The translations under genes and the position numbers were made by a program. From NCBI RefSeq assembly GCF_020966775.1, contig NZ_JAJKFV010000004.1, positions 124,001-188,000 on the forward strand: a stretch of DNA of 64,000 nt, given 5' to 3'. Source of the DNA: Rhodopirellula halodulae. Its GTDB lineage: Bacteria; Planctomycetota; Planctomycetia; Pirellulales; Pirellulaceae. The notes beneath the pieces were generated by a model. That model had not been told where the DNA came from. It was given only the letters and a program-made list of their open reading frames with translations, and made no database searches. Positions 51,644 to 61,728 of the stretch are shown piece after piece; the stretch's first letter is position 1, and each line of letters starts with the position of its first letter.

Positions 51644-54600
51644 CTATCGAAAGTCGCGTCGGGGAACGCGCAGCCCGGTGGCTTTTTCGCTGAGGTCCTC
51701 GATGCGGCCCACGATGACGTGGATCACGCCTTGCTTGTTTTCTAACTTGCCGTCGACGATCCAAGCATCACTGGCCCGAGCGATTTTGAAGAATCGTTTC
51801 CAGACTTGAGCGAACATCACCAAGTTCATGGATCCGGTTTCGTCCTCCATGGTCACGAACGTGATGCCCTTTGCGGTGCCCGGACGCTGACGCATCAACA
51901 CCAATCCGGCAACGCGAACGTGCACGCCGTCACGCAGTTTGGGCAGATCGCTGGCTCGTTTGCAACGCATTGCATCCAAGTCGTCTCTCCAGAAAGAAAC
52001 CGGGTGGGCTTTCAAACTCAATCCCGTGGTGGCGTAGTCATTGCGAACCTCTTCGGCCGGCGACATGGGAACCAATTCTTCCGGGACGCTGCAGTCCGGT
52101 TCAAGATCCGCCAGCAACGGCATCGAATCCGCCGAGTCATCTTGTGCGAGCGATTGCCACACCGCAGCACGGCGGTCTTGCGCGATCGACGCCAGCGCAT
52201 CGGCATCGGCCAACGTCGCGAGGTTCGAACTGGACAAGTTCGCTCGCGTGGTCAGATCGTGCAGATTGAGAAACTCTCCGCCGCGGTCTCGCGCGGCGAT
52301 AATTTTTTGAGCCACATCGCCGGGCAAACCACGAATCATTTGCAACCCCAGTCGCACCGCGGGCTGCGATCGGTTGGGATCGTCCACCAATCGCGAACGA
52401 ATATCGCTGGCGTTGACGTCCACCGGCAGAACACGAACACCATGTTGCTGCGCATCACGGATGAGTTGCGACGGCGCATAAAACCCCATCGGTTGACTGT
52501 CGAGCAACGCGGCGCAGAAGGCGGCGGGATAGTGTTTTTTCAAATAGCACGAAGCGTAGACCAGCAGCGCGAACGAGGCCGCGTGCGATTCGGGAAAACC
52601 GTATTCACCAAAGCCGCGAATTTGACGGAAGACGTTCTCCGCGAACTCGCCGGTCAAACCGTTGGCCTTCATGCCTTCCAACAGTTTCAGTCGGAATCGG
52701 TCGATAACGCCCGGTCGTCTCCAAGCCGCCATGGCTCGCCGCAATTGGTCCGCTTCCCCCGGCGTGAATCCCGCGGCGACCACCGCCAATTTCATCGCTT
52801 GTTCTTGAAAGATCGGCACCCCCAACGTTTTTTCCAGCACCTTGCGGATGGCTTCGTTGGGGTACTTCGCCGCGTTTGGATTTTCGCGAGCCGCCAAGAA
52901 CGGATGAACCATGTTGCCTTGGATCGGCCCCGGACGAACGATCGCGACTTCGATCACCAAATCGTAGTAGCAGCGTGGTTTGAGCCGAGGCAGCATGCTC
53001 ATTTGAGCCCGGCTTTCGATTTGAAACACGCCCATCGTGTCCGCCGCACAAATCATGTCGTAGGTCGGCGCGTCGTCCGGTGGAATCGTTGAAAGCGATA
53101 GGTATCGGTCATGGTGCTGCCCCACCAACTCGAAACAACGTCGAATCGCCGACAGCATCCCAAGGGCAAGGATGTCGACTTTTAAAATTCCGATGTCGTC
53201 CAAGTCATCTTTGTTCCACTGAATGACACTGCGTCCCGGCATCGCGGCGTTCTCGGTGACGCACAATTCGCAAAGGTTGCCCGCGGTCATCACCATCCCG
53301 CCCACGTGCTGTGACAGGTGGCGTGGAAAACCGATCAGCGTTTCCGTCAGATACAAAAACCGTCTTCCGAGCGCCGTGTCGGGATCCAGCCCAGCGTCGC
53401 GGCAACGTTCCGGAAGCTCCGGATTGCGACTGTAACTACCGGCTAATTTCGCGACGGCGTCGATGATGTCCGGCGAGACACCGAGGGCCTTGCCAACTTC
53501 CCGAATGGCACTCTTGGCCCGATAGCAGGTCACAACGGCCGTCATCCCAGCTCGATCGCGACCGTACTTTTCGTAGAGATACTGCAGCACCTCCTCGCGA
53601 CGTTGATGCTCGAAGTCCACGTCGATGTCAGGGGCTTCGCCGCGTTCCCGGCTGATGAACCGCTCGAACAGCAGATCCGTTTGCGTCGGATCCACCGCGG
53701 TGATCCCCAAGCAATAACAGACCACCGAGTTGGCGGCGGACCCGCGACCCTGACAAAGAATTTTTCGCGACCTGGCAAAACGAACGATGTCCCACACGGT
53801 CAGGAAGTAGGCTTCGTAGTGAAGGTCCTCGATGAGTTTGACTTCGTGCCGAAGCGTTTCAATGACTTTCTCCGGCACACCGTCTGGCCAACGCCCGAGA
53901 GCCCCCTCCCAAGTCAATCGTTTCAAATGCTCGATTGGCGTCATACCTTCGGGAGCCAACTCGACCGGGTATTCGTACTTCAATTGATCCAGCGTGAATT
54001 GGCATCGCGATGCCACATCGATGGTGCGTGCGACGGCGTCCGGGACATCGCGGTACAGTTCGGCAATCTCATCCAGCGACCGCAGATGGTGTTGGCTGTT
54101 GACCAATCGTTCCGATTGAATCTCATCGATCGATTTGCCATGTCGAATCGCCACCACGCAGTCATGCAGTGCCATCCGTTCGGCGGAGTGATAGCGAACG
54201 TCCCCGCACGCCAACAACGGCACATCGGTGCCGATTGACAAATCCCTTAACCAGCTCGCCTTGGCCGCGTCATCCACGCCTCGGTGAAAGGACGCCAGCA
54301 GATAGCCGGCATCGTCAAAGACATCGCGGAACGGACCTCGCAAGAATTGCCGCGTATCGTTGCTACGTTGATGATGATCCTGGATGGAACGTGATTCGTC
54401 AGTGGCGATGACTCCGGCGAGCAATCCTTCCGCATGTTCGGCGATTTCTTCAAAGGACAATTCGCAGCGGCCTTTTTCGCAACGCATCCGGCCAAGCGAA
54501 AGCAGGCGACACATGCGTCCGTAGGCGGCTCGGTCGGTCGGCCACAGCACCATCGGCGGTGCGTCGGTGGGATGCACTTCGGTCCCAACGATGTACTGCA

Positions 54601-54775
54601 GCCCCAGTTCTTGTGCCGGCGAAAATCCCCGTACCACGCCAGCGATACTCTCGCGGTCGGTGATCGCCAGTCCTTCGTAGCCCAATTCGGCGGCTCGCTG
54701 GACCAGTTCGTCGGGGTGAGACGCCCCGTCGAGGAAGCTGAAGTTGCTGCGGCAGTGAAGTTCGACGTATCGCAT
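51644..54775 (-). CDS. dnaE2: Error-prone DNA polymerase DnaE2 (ImuC)
   Basis: 1043 residues from ATG at 54775 (MRYVELHCRSNFSF) with GGAG just upstream; ATG at 54814 would add 13 residues. An N-terminal PHP domain (HCRSNFSFLDGASHP, GLAITDRES, GTEVH) is followed by the polymerase III alpha core with CQGRGSAANSVVCYCLGIT and the catalytic PDIDVDFEHQRREEV. Helix-hairpin-helix and OB-fold regions (VRVAGLVLMRQRPGTAKGITFV) come last. The length and start are those of DnaE2, which carries out damage-induced mutagenic synthesis with ImuA and ImuB. Neither partner is in this window, and I see no clear LexA box. Confidence 0.93.
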   Translation of the reverse strand: MRYVELHCRSNFSFLDGASHPDELVQRAAELGYEGLAITDRESIAGVVRGFSPAQELGLQYIVGTEVHPTDAPPMVLWPTDRAAYGRMCRLLSLGRMRCEKGRCELSFEEIAEHAEGLLAGVIATDESRSIQDHHQRSNDTRQFLRGPFRDVFDDAGYLLASFHRGVDDAAKASWLRDLSIGTDVPLLACGDVRYHSAERMALHDCVVAIRHGKSIDEIQSERLVNSQHHLRSLDEIAELYRDVPDAVARTIDVASRCQFTLDQLKYEYPVELAPEGMTPIEHLKRLTWEGALGRWPDGVPEKVIETLRHEVKLIEDLHYEAYFLTVWDIVRFARSRKILCQGRGSAANSVVCYCLGITAVDPTQTDLLFERFISRERGEAPDIDVDFEHQRREEVLQYLYEKYGRDRAGMTAVVTCYRAKSAIREVGKALGVSPDIIDAVAKLAGSYSRNPELPERCRDAGLDPDTALGRRFLYLTETLIGFPRHLSQHVGGMVMTAGNLCELCVTENAAMPGRSVIQWNKDDLDDIGILKVDILALGMLSAIRRCFELVGQHHDRYLSLSTIPPDDAPTYDMICAADTMGVFQIESRAQMSMLPRLKPRCYYDLVIEVAIVRPGPIQGNMVHPFLAARENPNAAKYPNEAIRKVLEKTLGVPIFQEQAMKLAVVAAGFTPGEADQLRRAMAAWRRPGVIDRFRLKLLEGMKANGLTGEFAENVFRQIRGFGEYGFPESHAASFALLVYASCYLKKHYPAAFCAALLDSQPMGFYAPSQLIRDAQQHGVRVLPVDVNASDIRSRLVDDPNRSQPAVRLGLQMIRGLPGDVAQKIIAARDRGGEFLNLHDLTTRANLSSSNLATLADADALASIAQDRRAAVWQSLAQDDSADSMPLLADLEPDCSVPEELVPMSPAEEVRNDYATTGLSLKAHPVSFWRDDLDAMRCKRASDLPKLRDGVHVRVAGLVLMRQRPGTAKGITFVTMEDETGSMNLVMFAQVWKRFFKIARASDAWIVDGKLENKQGVIHVIVGRIEDLSEKATGLRVPRRDFR

Positions 54776-54848
54776 TTCGCTCCGATTGTCGCGGATGCGG
54801 ACGAACTTGCCCATCGTCGTTTTGGGAAATGGGGGCTAAACTGCGGCC

Positions 54849-55973
54849 ATGACATCCTCCGCTTCTGAAACGACCGCCGCCGCTGAATCGAATTCGCCGG
54901 GAAATTCGTCCCTTCCCTACGAATGGAAAGAACTCTCGCTGGGCAACGTCCCGATCGGTTTCCCGATCGTGCAAGCAGCACTTTCGGGGTACAGCGATTT
55001 ACCGATGCGCGTGATCGCACGGCGGCATGGCGCCAGCTACACGCTTTGCGAAGTGATGCTGGACCAGTTTTTGTTGTCGCTGACCAAACGCGAAAAAACG
55101 AAGCATTTTTTGGACATCGCGGACGAGGAACATCCCGTCGGCGGGCAACTGATGGGAGCGGAGCCGGAGCAGTTCTCCGCCGGGGCGTTGAAATTGGTGG
55201 AAGCCGGGTTCGACGTGATCGATGTCAATTTCGGTTGCCCTGTGAAAAAGGTCTTGGGACGTTGCCGAGGCGGATTTCATTTGTCTCAACCCTCCGTTGC
55301 CATCGAGATTCTGCGTCGGACGCGCGACATCGTGCCAGATCACATCCCGGTCACGGTCAAGATGCGACGCGGCATGGACGACACGCAAGAAGCCCGCGAC
55401 CAGTTCTTTGAGATACTCGATGGTGCGATGGACGTGGGACTGGCCGGAGTCACCGTGCACGGTCGGACCGTGATGCAGCGTTACGTCGGCCCGAGTCGTT
55501 GGTCGTTTTTGAAAGATGTCAAAGATCACGTGGGTGATCGATTGAAAATCCTGGGCAGTGGCGATTTGTTCGCCGCGGTGGATGGGTTTGAGATGATGAA
55601 ACAGACCGGAATCGATGGTGTCACGGTGGCTCGCGGAGCCATCGGGAACCCATGGATCTTTGAACAATCACGAGCGATCGGAAACGGCGAGCCCTTGCCA
55701 CCTCCGCCAACCATTCACGAACAAGCCGCCGTGATGCGAGAGCACTTCGCTCTGTGTGAACAGACCTACTCGGAGCAACGAGCACCATTGTTGATGCGAA
55801 AGTTCTGCATCAAGTATTCCCAGAGTCACCCGAACCACCGTGAGGTACGCATGGCCTTCACACGGTTGCGATCGCGTGACGAATTTGAATCCGCGTTGCA
55901 ACAGCACTACAGCGACGACGGTCCCGGCCAATACGTGCCAAGAGAAATGCACGGTTCGCAAGAAGAGTCGTGA
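54849..55973 (+). CDS. dus: tRNA-dihydrouridine synthase (DusB-like)
   Basis: 374 residues. It reduces uridines in tRNA with FMN. Motifs are IVQAALSGYSDLPMR near the start, GQLMGAEPEQF, the catalytic Cys in VNFGCPVKKV, VTVKMRRGMDD, GVTVHGRTVMQRYVGPS and the FMN-site LGSGDL and GVTVARGAIGNPWIF. After NFGCPVKKV the usual GxAGxxLL is GRCRGGFHLS, an unusual variant. The first 35 residues are Ser/Ala-rich. It is divergent from dnaE2 with 73 bases between starts. Confidence 0.92.
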   Translation: MTSSASETTAAAESNSPGNSSLPYEWKELSLGNVPIGFPIVQAALSGYSDLPMRVIARRHGASYTLCEVMLDQFLLSLTKREKTKHFLDIADEEHPVGGQLMGAEPEQFSAGALKLVEAGFDVIDVNFGCPVKKVLGRCRGGFHLSQPSVAIEILRRTRDIVPDHIPVTVKMRRGMDDTQEARDQFFEILDGAMDVGLAGVTVHGRTVMQRYVGPSRWSFLKDVKDHVGDRLKILGSGDLFAAVDGFEMMKQTGIDGVTVARGAIGNPWIFEQSRAIGNGEPLPPPPTIHEQAAVMREHFALCEQTYSEQRAPLLMRKFCIKYSQSHPNHREVRMAFTRLRSRDEFESALQQHYSDDGPGQYVPREMHGSQEES

Positions 55974-55992
55974 TCCGAGAGACCTCTCCAAC

Positions 55993-57579
55993 TCAATAAA
56001 CATCCCGCACGTAGCGTTGCTCGCTCGTCATGGTTTTCAAGTAGGCTTTGGCGTCTTCGGCGGACATGCCACCTTCGTCTTCAATGATTTGCAACAGGGC
56101 TCGCTCCACATCCGCGGCCATCCGGCTGGCGTCGCCACAGACATAGAAGTGGGCTCCCTTCTTCAGCCATTGCCACAATTCCGCTGCATTCTCTCGCATT
56201 TTGTCTTGGACATAGACCTTCTTGTCTCCATCCCGGCTGAATGCCGTGTCCAAACGAGACAACACGCCATCGTGCACGTAGTCCGTGAGTTCTTTCTCGT
56301 AGAGGAAATCATACGCCTCGTGCTGGTCGCCAAAGAACAACCAATTGTCACCAGGTGACTTTTTGGCCGCACGCTCTTGCAGGAAAGCAACAAACGGAGC
56401 GACGCCGGTTCCGGGGCCAACCATGATCATCGGCGTGTCTTCTTTCGCTGGCACCGTGAATCCACCATGGTTCGGCTGCACGAACACTCGAAGGCTTTCG
56501 CCTTCGGCAATGCGTTCGGCGAGCATTGTGCTGGCAACGCCTTTGCGAACCCGGCCCTCTCGTTCGTAGACCACTTTGCCAACCGTCAGATGCACTTGGT
56601 CTCCGACGGCTTTCATGCTGCTGGCGATCGAATACAAACGGGGATTCAGCGGATCCAAACACTCGAGAAACTCGGTGGCGGTGATCGTCGAACCGGCGGC
56701 CACTTCGAGCACGTCCAGGACGTCAAACCCTTCTGGCACACCCTCGGCCAGTAGATGCTTGAGGGTGTCTTGTGCGGACGCATCCGGAGTACGGCCGATC
56801 AGCAGTTCGATCAATTCATCGCTTGGGTCCTTCAGGCAACAATCTTCTTGCAGGGCAGTGAGCAACGGTTTGGTATTGCCCAGCGGCGTGGCCACTTTGA
56901 CTTGCGAGTCCGCAGCTAGACGATCGATGATTTGGGCACACAGGTCGCCACAATTGACCGGGTAGACGCCCAACGCATCGCCGACTTCATAGCGCATCCC
57001 CGAGCCAGTCAAATCGATGGCTACGTGACGCGTGTCTTTCGCGGAACCTTCCAGATTCAACGGACGTGATTCGAGCAGATTGGCGGAATACGGATTGTTG
57101 CGTGACCAAGCCGCGGCTCCGTTGGAGGCCGCACCATTCGCGACGGCGCCATTGGCGGTCCCGTTCGTCGCGGGAGCGTCCGCCATCAACTTCTTGATCA
57201 TCTGTTTGGTTTCTTTGCCGCCGGGGCTACACAGGCTGAGATTTTTCTCTTCGCCCGACGCGATGGCTTCGCCATAGGTTTGGCACAAGTACCCGCAGGA
57301 GCCGCAATTAAGCTGAGCCATCGCGGCCATCAGTTTGCGTTCCAAAGGTTTTTCTTCTGCCATCTCCATCCGGTCGACGATTGGCAACGAAGCGTCGTGC
57401 CACGGGAAATCCTCTTCCTCCTCGACCTCAGGTTCGGCACCTGGTAGTCCCACGGCCAATGCGGACGCGACCGAACCGTTCGCTGTCTCTTGGATTCCGG
57501 TCAGTCCCGCGAAGAAACCATTGAGCCAAGCACGTTGTTGTTCGTTGAAGGGAGCTGTTTCTGGAATGAAGCTGGACAT
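55993..57579 (-). CDS. CysJ-like flavoprotein reductase with a [4Fe-4S] domain in place of flavodoxin
   Basis: 528 residues. The first residues (FNEQQRAWLNGFFAGL) match the CysJ leader type. The flavodoxin FMN domain is absent. A four-cysteine Fe-S domain (C92, C95, C99, C117; NCGSCGYLCQTYGEAIASGE, LCSPGG) takes its place, followed by an Ala/Asn linker. The FAD-binding_1 region has YEVGDALGVYP, LNPRLYSIASS and MIMVGPGTGVAPF, with the C-terminal NAD(P)H part DQHEAYDFLYEKEL and YVCGDA. It presumably passes NAD(P)H electrons to the nitrite reductase upstream. It is the last gene of the nitrate operon, 56 bases after nirA. Confidence 0.85.
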   Translation of the reverse strand: MSSFIPETAPFNEQQRAWLNGFFAGLTGIQETANGSVASALAVGLPGAEPEVEEEEDFPWHDASLPIVDRMEMAEEKPLERKLMAAMAQLNCGSCGYLCQTYGEAIASGEEKNLSLCSPGGKETKQMIKKLMADAPATNGTANGAVANGAASNGAAAWSRNNPYSANLLESRPLNLEGSAKDTRHVAIDLTGSGMRYEVGDALGVYPVNCGDLCAQIIDRLAADSQVKVATPLGNTKPLLTALQEDCCLKDPSDELIELLIGRTPDASAQDTLKHLLAEGVPEGFDVLDVLEVAAGSTITATEFLECLDPLNPRLYSIASSMKAVGDQVHLTVGKVVYEREGRVRKGVASTMLAERIAEGESLRVFVQPNHGGFTVPAKEDTPMIMVGPGTGVAPFVAFLQERAAKKSPGDNWLFFGDQHEAYDFLYEKELTDYVHDGVLSRLDTAFSRDGDKKVYVQDKMRENAAELWQWLKKGAHFYVCGDASRMAADVERALLQIIEDEGGMSAEDAKAYLKTMTSEQRYVRDVY

Positions 57580-57635
57580 GAGATCAATCCTGGGGATTCG
57601 TTTGCGGCTGGATCGTTTGAAGCAGGTTTGGCGGA

Positions 57636-59474
57636 TCAGGCGGCTACGGGAACCGCGATTAAATTTTTCAATTCGTCATCGCTAAGTCGGCTAGCGAATT
57701 GATGAAAGGATTCTTGGTCGTCTTGGCGGTGCTGTTGGTAACTGGTCAAAATTGCCGTGACCAAATCGGGGACGTCTTCGAACGGGATCGAGGTGAAGAT
57801 CTCGCGTGCGATTCCTTGGCGTGACCCCCAGCCGCCACCCAGACAAATGTGATAGCCGTCGACCATGTCGTCGCCGACCTCGACTTTGCAAGCGATCAAG
57901 CCGATGTCGCCGATGTAGTGCTGAGCACAACTGTGGTGGCAACCGGTCAAGTGAATGTTGACCGGCAGATCAAGCGTCAAAACGCTTTCGACTTTTTCCG
58001 CGATCGCCATGGCGTTGGCCTTCGTCGGAGCACCCGCGAATTTGCAACCGGCGCTGCCGGTGCAGGCAACCAGTCCGGCACGAATGGAGTTGGCTTCGTA
58101 GTCCAAGCCGCAAGCTCGGATGGCTTCTTGAACGGCCGGCAGATCAGCATCGCTGATGTTGGTCAGCATCAAGTTTTGCCAAACGGTCAATCGGATGTCG
58201 CCATTGCTGTACCGCAGTGACAGGTCGGCCAACGTGCGGGCTTGATCCGTGGTCATGCGGCCGACGGGAAAGACCACACCCAATGAGTTCATCCCCGTTT
58301 GCTTCTGCGGGAACACACCGACGTGAGCATGGCGGTCCTCGATGTCTTGGACACTGAGTTTGGCCACATCGACCTTGGTCAACTCTTTGCCCATTTCGGC
58401 TTCGACTTCGCCGATGAACTTTTCGAATCCCATGTCATCGAGCACGTATTTCAAACGAGCTTTCTTGCGATCCGTTCGGTCACCCGTGCGGATGAAGACA
58501 CGCACGATCGCACCGGCGACCGACACACATTCGTCCGGACGCAGCAAGACTCCCGTGTACCTCGCGAAATCCTTGTGGCCGGTGATGCCGCCCAAGCAGA
58601 GTTGGAAGTAGACCCCGGCCGGCAAGTCGTCCGACGCGTTTTCGTCTGAGACTCGCACGGCTTTGAAACCAATGTCGTTGGTGTCTTCGAGCGAAGCGAT
58701 TCGTCCGCCGCCTTCAAAGGCGATGTTGAACTTGCGTGGCAAACCATACATTTCGCGATGATTGAGAATGTAGTGATGCATTCGCTTGGCGAGTGGCAAG
58801 GTCTCGATCAGTTCGTCCGGATCCAAACCCGACAGCGGACTGCTGGTGCAGTTGCGAATGTTGTCACCTCCGCTGCCCAGGGGAACGATGTTCAATTCCC
58901 GAGTGCCATAGAGGATGTTCATCGCTTGATCGGCGGGGATCTCACGCAACTGGATGTTGCCCCGCGTGGTCAGGTCCAAGTAGGGCCCCGCTGATTGATC
59001 CGCCAAATCGGCCAAGCCTCGCAATTGCCACGCTTGAATTTGACCGCCGGGAATTCGAAGCCGGCACATGTAGGAATCTTGGGCCGGTGCAACGTAAAAC
59101 AACCCATGGAACTTTTGCAGGAACACATCGGTTCCTTTGGGAAATTCGCCGGCGTCGCTACGAGCCTGCATTTCTTCCCACATGTCCAACGGATTCTTTT
59201 CGCGTTTGGCTTGTTCTTCCTTGGAAAGCTTCTTGCCCGATGCAATGACAGCGGACTGGGCTTCGTAGGCAAAACGTTCGGGGCCGGCGGGAACGGGTTC
59301 ACCATCGACCGTGGCGGAACCACCACCCAACGCGAGCGTGGTTCCGTTGCTTCCTGATCCGGAGATAACGGGCAGACCTTGGACCGCGCGAGCGACGTCG
59401 GCTCCGAAGGTGAATCCGGAGAGGTACTGCTTCTGTTCTTCGGAGAAAGCGTTTTGATCCTGTTGATCAGACAT
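57636..59474 (-). CDS. nirA: Assimilatory nitrite reductase (sirohaem-[4Fe-4S], NirA type)
   Basis: 612 residues from ATG at 59474, overlapping the nitrate reductase stop by eight bases. Two ferrodoxin-like/4Fe-4S halves are present. In the second half the sirohaem-cluster cysteines are in [11 protein letters not shown] and [14 protein letters not shown] (C-x5-C and C-x3-C). It reduces nitrite to ammonium by six electrons. The N-terminus ([18 protein letters not shown]) resembles the leader of the neighbouring CysJ-like subunit and may be a docking element. It could also act on sulfite, but its position next to nitrate reductase favours nitrite. Confidence 0.9.
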   Translation of the reverse strand: MSDQQDQNAFSEEQKQYLSGFTFGADVARAVQGLPVISGSGSNGTTLALGGGSATVDGEPVPAGPERFAYEAQSAVIASGKKLSKEEQAKREKNPLDMWEEMQARSDAGEFPKGTDVFLQKFHGLFYVAPAQDSYMCRLRIPGGQIQAWQLRGLADLADQSAGPYLDLTTRGNIQLREIPADQAMNILYGTRELNIVPLGSGGDNIRNCTSSPLSGLDPDELIETLPLAKRMHHYILNHREMYGLPRKFNIAFEGGGRIASLEDTNDIGFKAVRVSDENASDDLPAGVYFQLCLGGITGHKDFARYTGVLLRPDECVSVAGAIVRVFIRTGDRTDRKKARLKYVLDDMGFEKFIGEVEAEMGKELTKVDVAKLSVQDIEDRHAHVGVFPQKQTGMNSLGVVFPVGRMTTDQARTLADLSLRYSNGDIRLTVWQNLMLTNISDADLPAVQEAIRACGLDYEANSIRAGLVACTGSAGCKFAGAPTKANAMAIAEKVESVLTLDLPVNIHLTGCHHSCAQHYIGDIGLIACKVEVGDDMVDGYHICLGGGWGSRQGIAREIFTSIPFEDVPDLVTAILTSYQQHRQDDQESFHQFASRLSDDELKNLIAVPVAA

Positions 59475-61728
59475 GGTCGCTCGACAAAACGGGGACGATT
59501 CGGACCGCGCAATCCTTGTAGCTGGGTTGGCCACTGTGCGGGTCAAAGTGTGAGAGGGTCAATCGATTGGTGCAGTCGTAGTGCATGGGCATGAACGCCT
59601 GGCCCGACTGAACCGAATGGGTCAAACAGGCAGTTGCCTCTGCTTCACCACGTCGGGACTGCACGCGGACGAGATCCCCGTGATCGATGCCCAACGCATC
59701 GCCATCACGAGGATTCATTTCGATGTACGGTTGATTGGGATACAGCGAACGCAGCAAAGGGCTTTGTCTCGTTCGAGTCTGCGTGTGCCATTGGCTGACG
59801 GTTCCTCGCCCTGTCAGCAGAACGATCGGAAAGTCCTCGTCGGCGGGCTCGGGCATCGCGTCGATATCGTCGACGATCAAACGTGCCCGTTGGTCATCGT
59901 GAAAGAAATGCCCATCGGCGAACAAGCGTCGCTGTTGTTCCGGTTCAAAACCACCGTCGGCTTGTTCCTGTGACCAAGGCCACTGGATACCACCGCAGCG
60001 ATCGATTTGCTCGTAGCCGTCGATGCCAGTGATGTCGCTGGGTTGGTTTCGGCTGGCACGTTGCATGATTCGGAATGCGGCTTCGGGCGAAGTCCACTCG
60101 GCAAACATGTCACCCAATCCCCATCGATGGGCGATGCCGCGAAAAATTTGAAAATCCGCGAGAGCCTGTCCGGGAGCGTGACGCACCTTTTTGAGCAAAC
60201 CGTAGCGTCGTTCGCTGTTGATGAACGTGCCTTCTTTTTCACCCCAACCGGCTGATGGCAAAATCAAATCCGCGTGAGCACAGGTTTCCGTGGTCTGATA
60301 CATGTCCTGCACGACCAAGAAATCCAGTTGGTCGAACAACTCACGCACATCGCCTTGGTCGATCCAGCTATGCGCCGGGTTGGTTGCGACGACCCACAGC
60401 CCTTTGATCTCGCCGTTGCGAATGCCCTCGATGATTCGGTTGTATTTCCAACTGGTCGTGGTTGGGATTCGCTCAACCGGAATGTCCAACGCCTCCGCGA
60501 CCTTTGCCCGATCCGCATCGCTTTCGAAGGAATGATGGCCAAACAGATTGGTGGTGTTGCTCCACAGCCGCGAACCCATCGCGTTGCATTGACCGGTGAT
60601 GCTGTTGGCACCTGTTCCAGGTCGACCAATGTTGCCGGTGATCAAGGCGATGTTGATGATCGCTTGGGCGGTGCGGGTGCCTTGGTAACTTTGATTGACA
60701 CCCATGGTCCACCACAGCGAAACCGCATTGCCGCGGCCGATGGATTCGATCGCTTGTGATACCGCATCGACCGAGAGGCCCGCATTTTGACATACGGATT
60801 CCAGCTCAAACGTCGACACGTGATCACGAAGCGATTCGAATCCGTGTGTGTGGTTTTGAACAAAGTCATGATCGACGTAGTCGCGTCGGATCAATTCGTT
60901 CGCGATCGCATAAAGCAGCGGCAAATCGTTTTTGGGCTGGAGCTGCAGATGCTGAGTCGCAGCCGCGGCAGTTTCCGTTCGCCGAGGATCAATGACAATG
61001 ATCTCGGGATTGTTGGGATTGCGAAGCACGCGTTCCCACATGATCGGGTGGCCGATGCACGGATTGGCACCGATGAACACCATGCAGTCGCTTTGCTCAA
61101 AGTCGTCGTAGGTGTACGGCGGCGCGTCGAAACCGAACGATTCTTTGTAAGCGGTGACCGCCGTGGCCATGCACTGGCGAGTGTTTCCGTCGCAGTGGCG
61201 GATGCCCATTCCGAAACGTGCCAACGCCCCCAGGAAAGCCATCTCCTCACAAGCAATTTGTCCGGTCGACAAAAAAGCAACGGACTCGGCACCGTGTTTG
61301 GCTTGGACCGATTTCATTCCCTCGCAGAACGAGGTCAATGCGTCATCCCAAGTGATGGGCGTCAGCTCGCCACCGGAGTCGCGAAGTAGCGGTTGTGTGG
61401 CTCGTTCGGCGGAATCCAAAACTCGAAGTGCTTCCCAACCTTTGGGGCAGGCCATCCCCAGGTTGACCGGATAGTTTGTTTCCGGAGTCAGCCCAACGGC
61501 TTCGCCGTCTTTGAGATGCAAACGCAAACCACAACCGGTCGCGCAATACCCACATGTCGCGGTCGTTGTCGTATCGGCCGACATGGAATCATGGGTCATG
61601 CCCAAACCATGTTCGCCGGGATGCAAAACCAATTCGCGGGTCATGGGGCCGGTGCGGCGTTGCAACAATGTCGGCAACTGAAAACGTTTTTCGCGTTCCG
61701 ATGGAACTTCATCAGTTGAAATGCTCAT
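59467..61728 (-). CDS. nasA: Assimilatory nitrate reductase catalytic subunit
   Basis: 753 residues. An N-terminal [4Fe-4S] site (C59, C62, C66, C94 in [15 protein letters not shown] and ACPKGW) is followed by the molybdopterin guanine dinucleotide domains. The Mo ligand is Cys186 in [10 protein letters not shown]. Further marks are [32 protein letters not shown]-like [13 protein letters not shown], and the C-terminal [17 protein letters not shown]. There is no Tat signal, so it is cytoplasmic, as expected for Nas. The start overlaps the DmsB-DmsC fusion stop (ATGA). Electrons are likely to come from that fusion protein. Confidence 0.92.
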   Translation of the reverse strand: MSISTDEVPSEREKRFQLPTLLQRRTGPMTRELVLHPGEHGLGMTHDSMSADTTTTATCGYCATGCGLRLHLKDGEAVGLTPETNYPVNLGMACPKGWEALRVLDSAERATQPLLRDSGGELTPITWDDALTSFCEGMKSVQAKHGAESVAFLSTGQIACEEMAFLGALARFGMGIRHCDGNTRQCMATAVTAYKESFGFDAPPYTYDDFEQSDCMVFIGANPCIGHPIMWERVLRNPNNPEIIVIDPRRTETAAAATQHLQLQPKNDLPLLYAIANELIRRDYVDHDFVQNHTHGFESLRDHVSTFELESVCQNAGLSVDAVSQAIESIGRGNAVSLWWTMGVNQSYQGTRTAQAIINIALITGNIGRPGTGANSITGQCNAMGSRLWSNTTNLFGHHSFESDADRAKVAEALDIPVERIPTTTSWKYNRIIEGIRNGEIKGLWVVATNPAHSWIDQGDVRELFDQLDFLVVQDMYQTTETCAHADLILPSAGWGEKEGTFINSERRYGLLKKVRHAPGQALADFQIFRGIAHRWGLGDMFAEWTSPEAAFRIMQRASRNQPSDITGIDGYEQIDRCGGIQWPWSQEQADGGFEPEQQRRLFADGHFFHDDQRARLIVDDIDAMPEPADEDFPIVLLTGRGTVSQWHTQTRTRQSPLLRSLYPNQPYIEMNPRDGDALGIDHGDLVRVQSRRGEAEATACLTHSVQSGQAFMPMHYDCTNRLTLSHFDPHSGQPSYKDCAVRIVPVLSSDHV

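Noticed and set aside
54776-54848. LexA-type SOS box between dnaE2 and dus
   Set aside because: No palindrome resembling a known LexA operator could be found.
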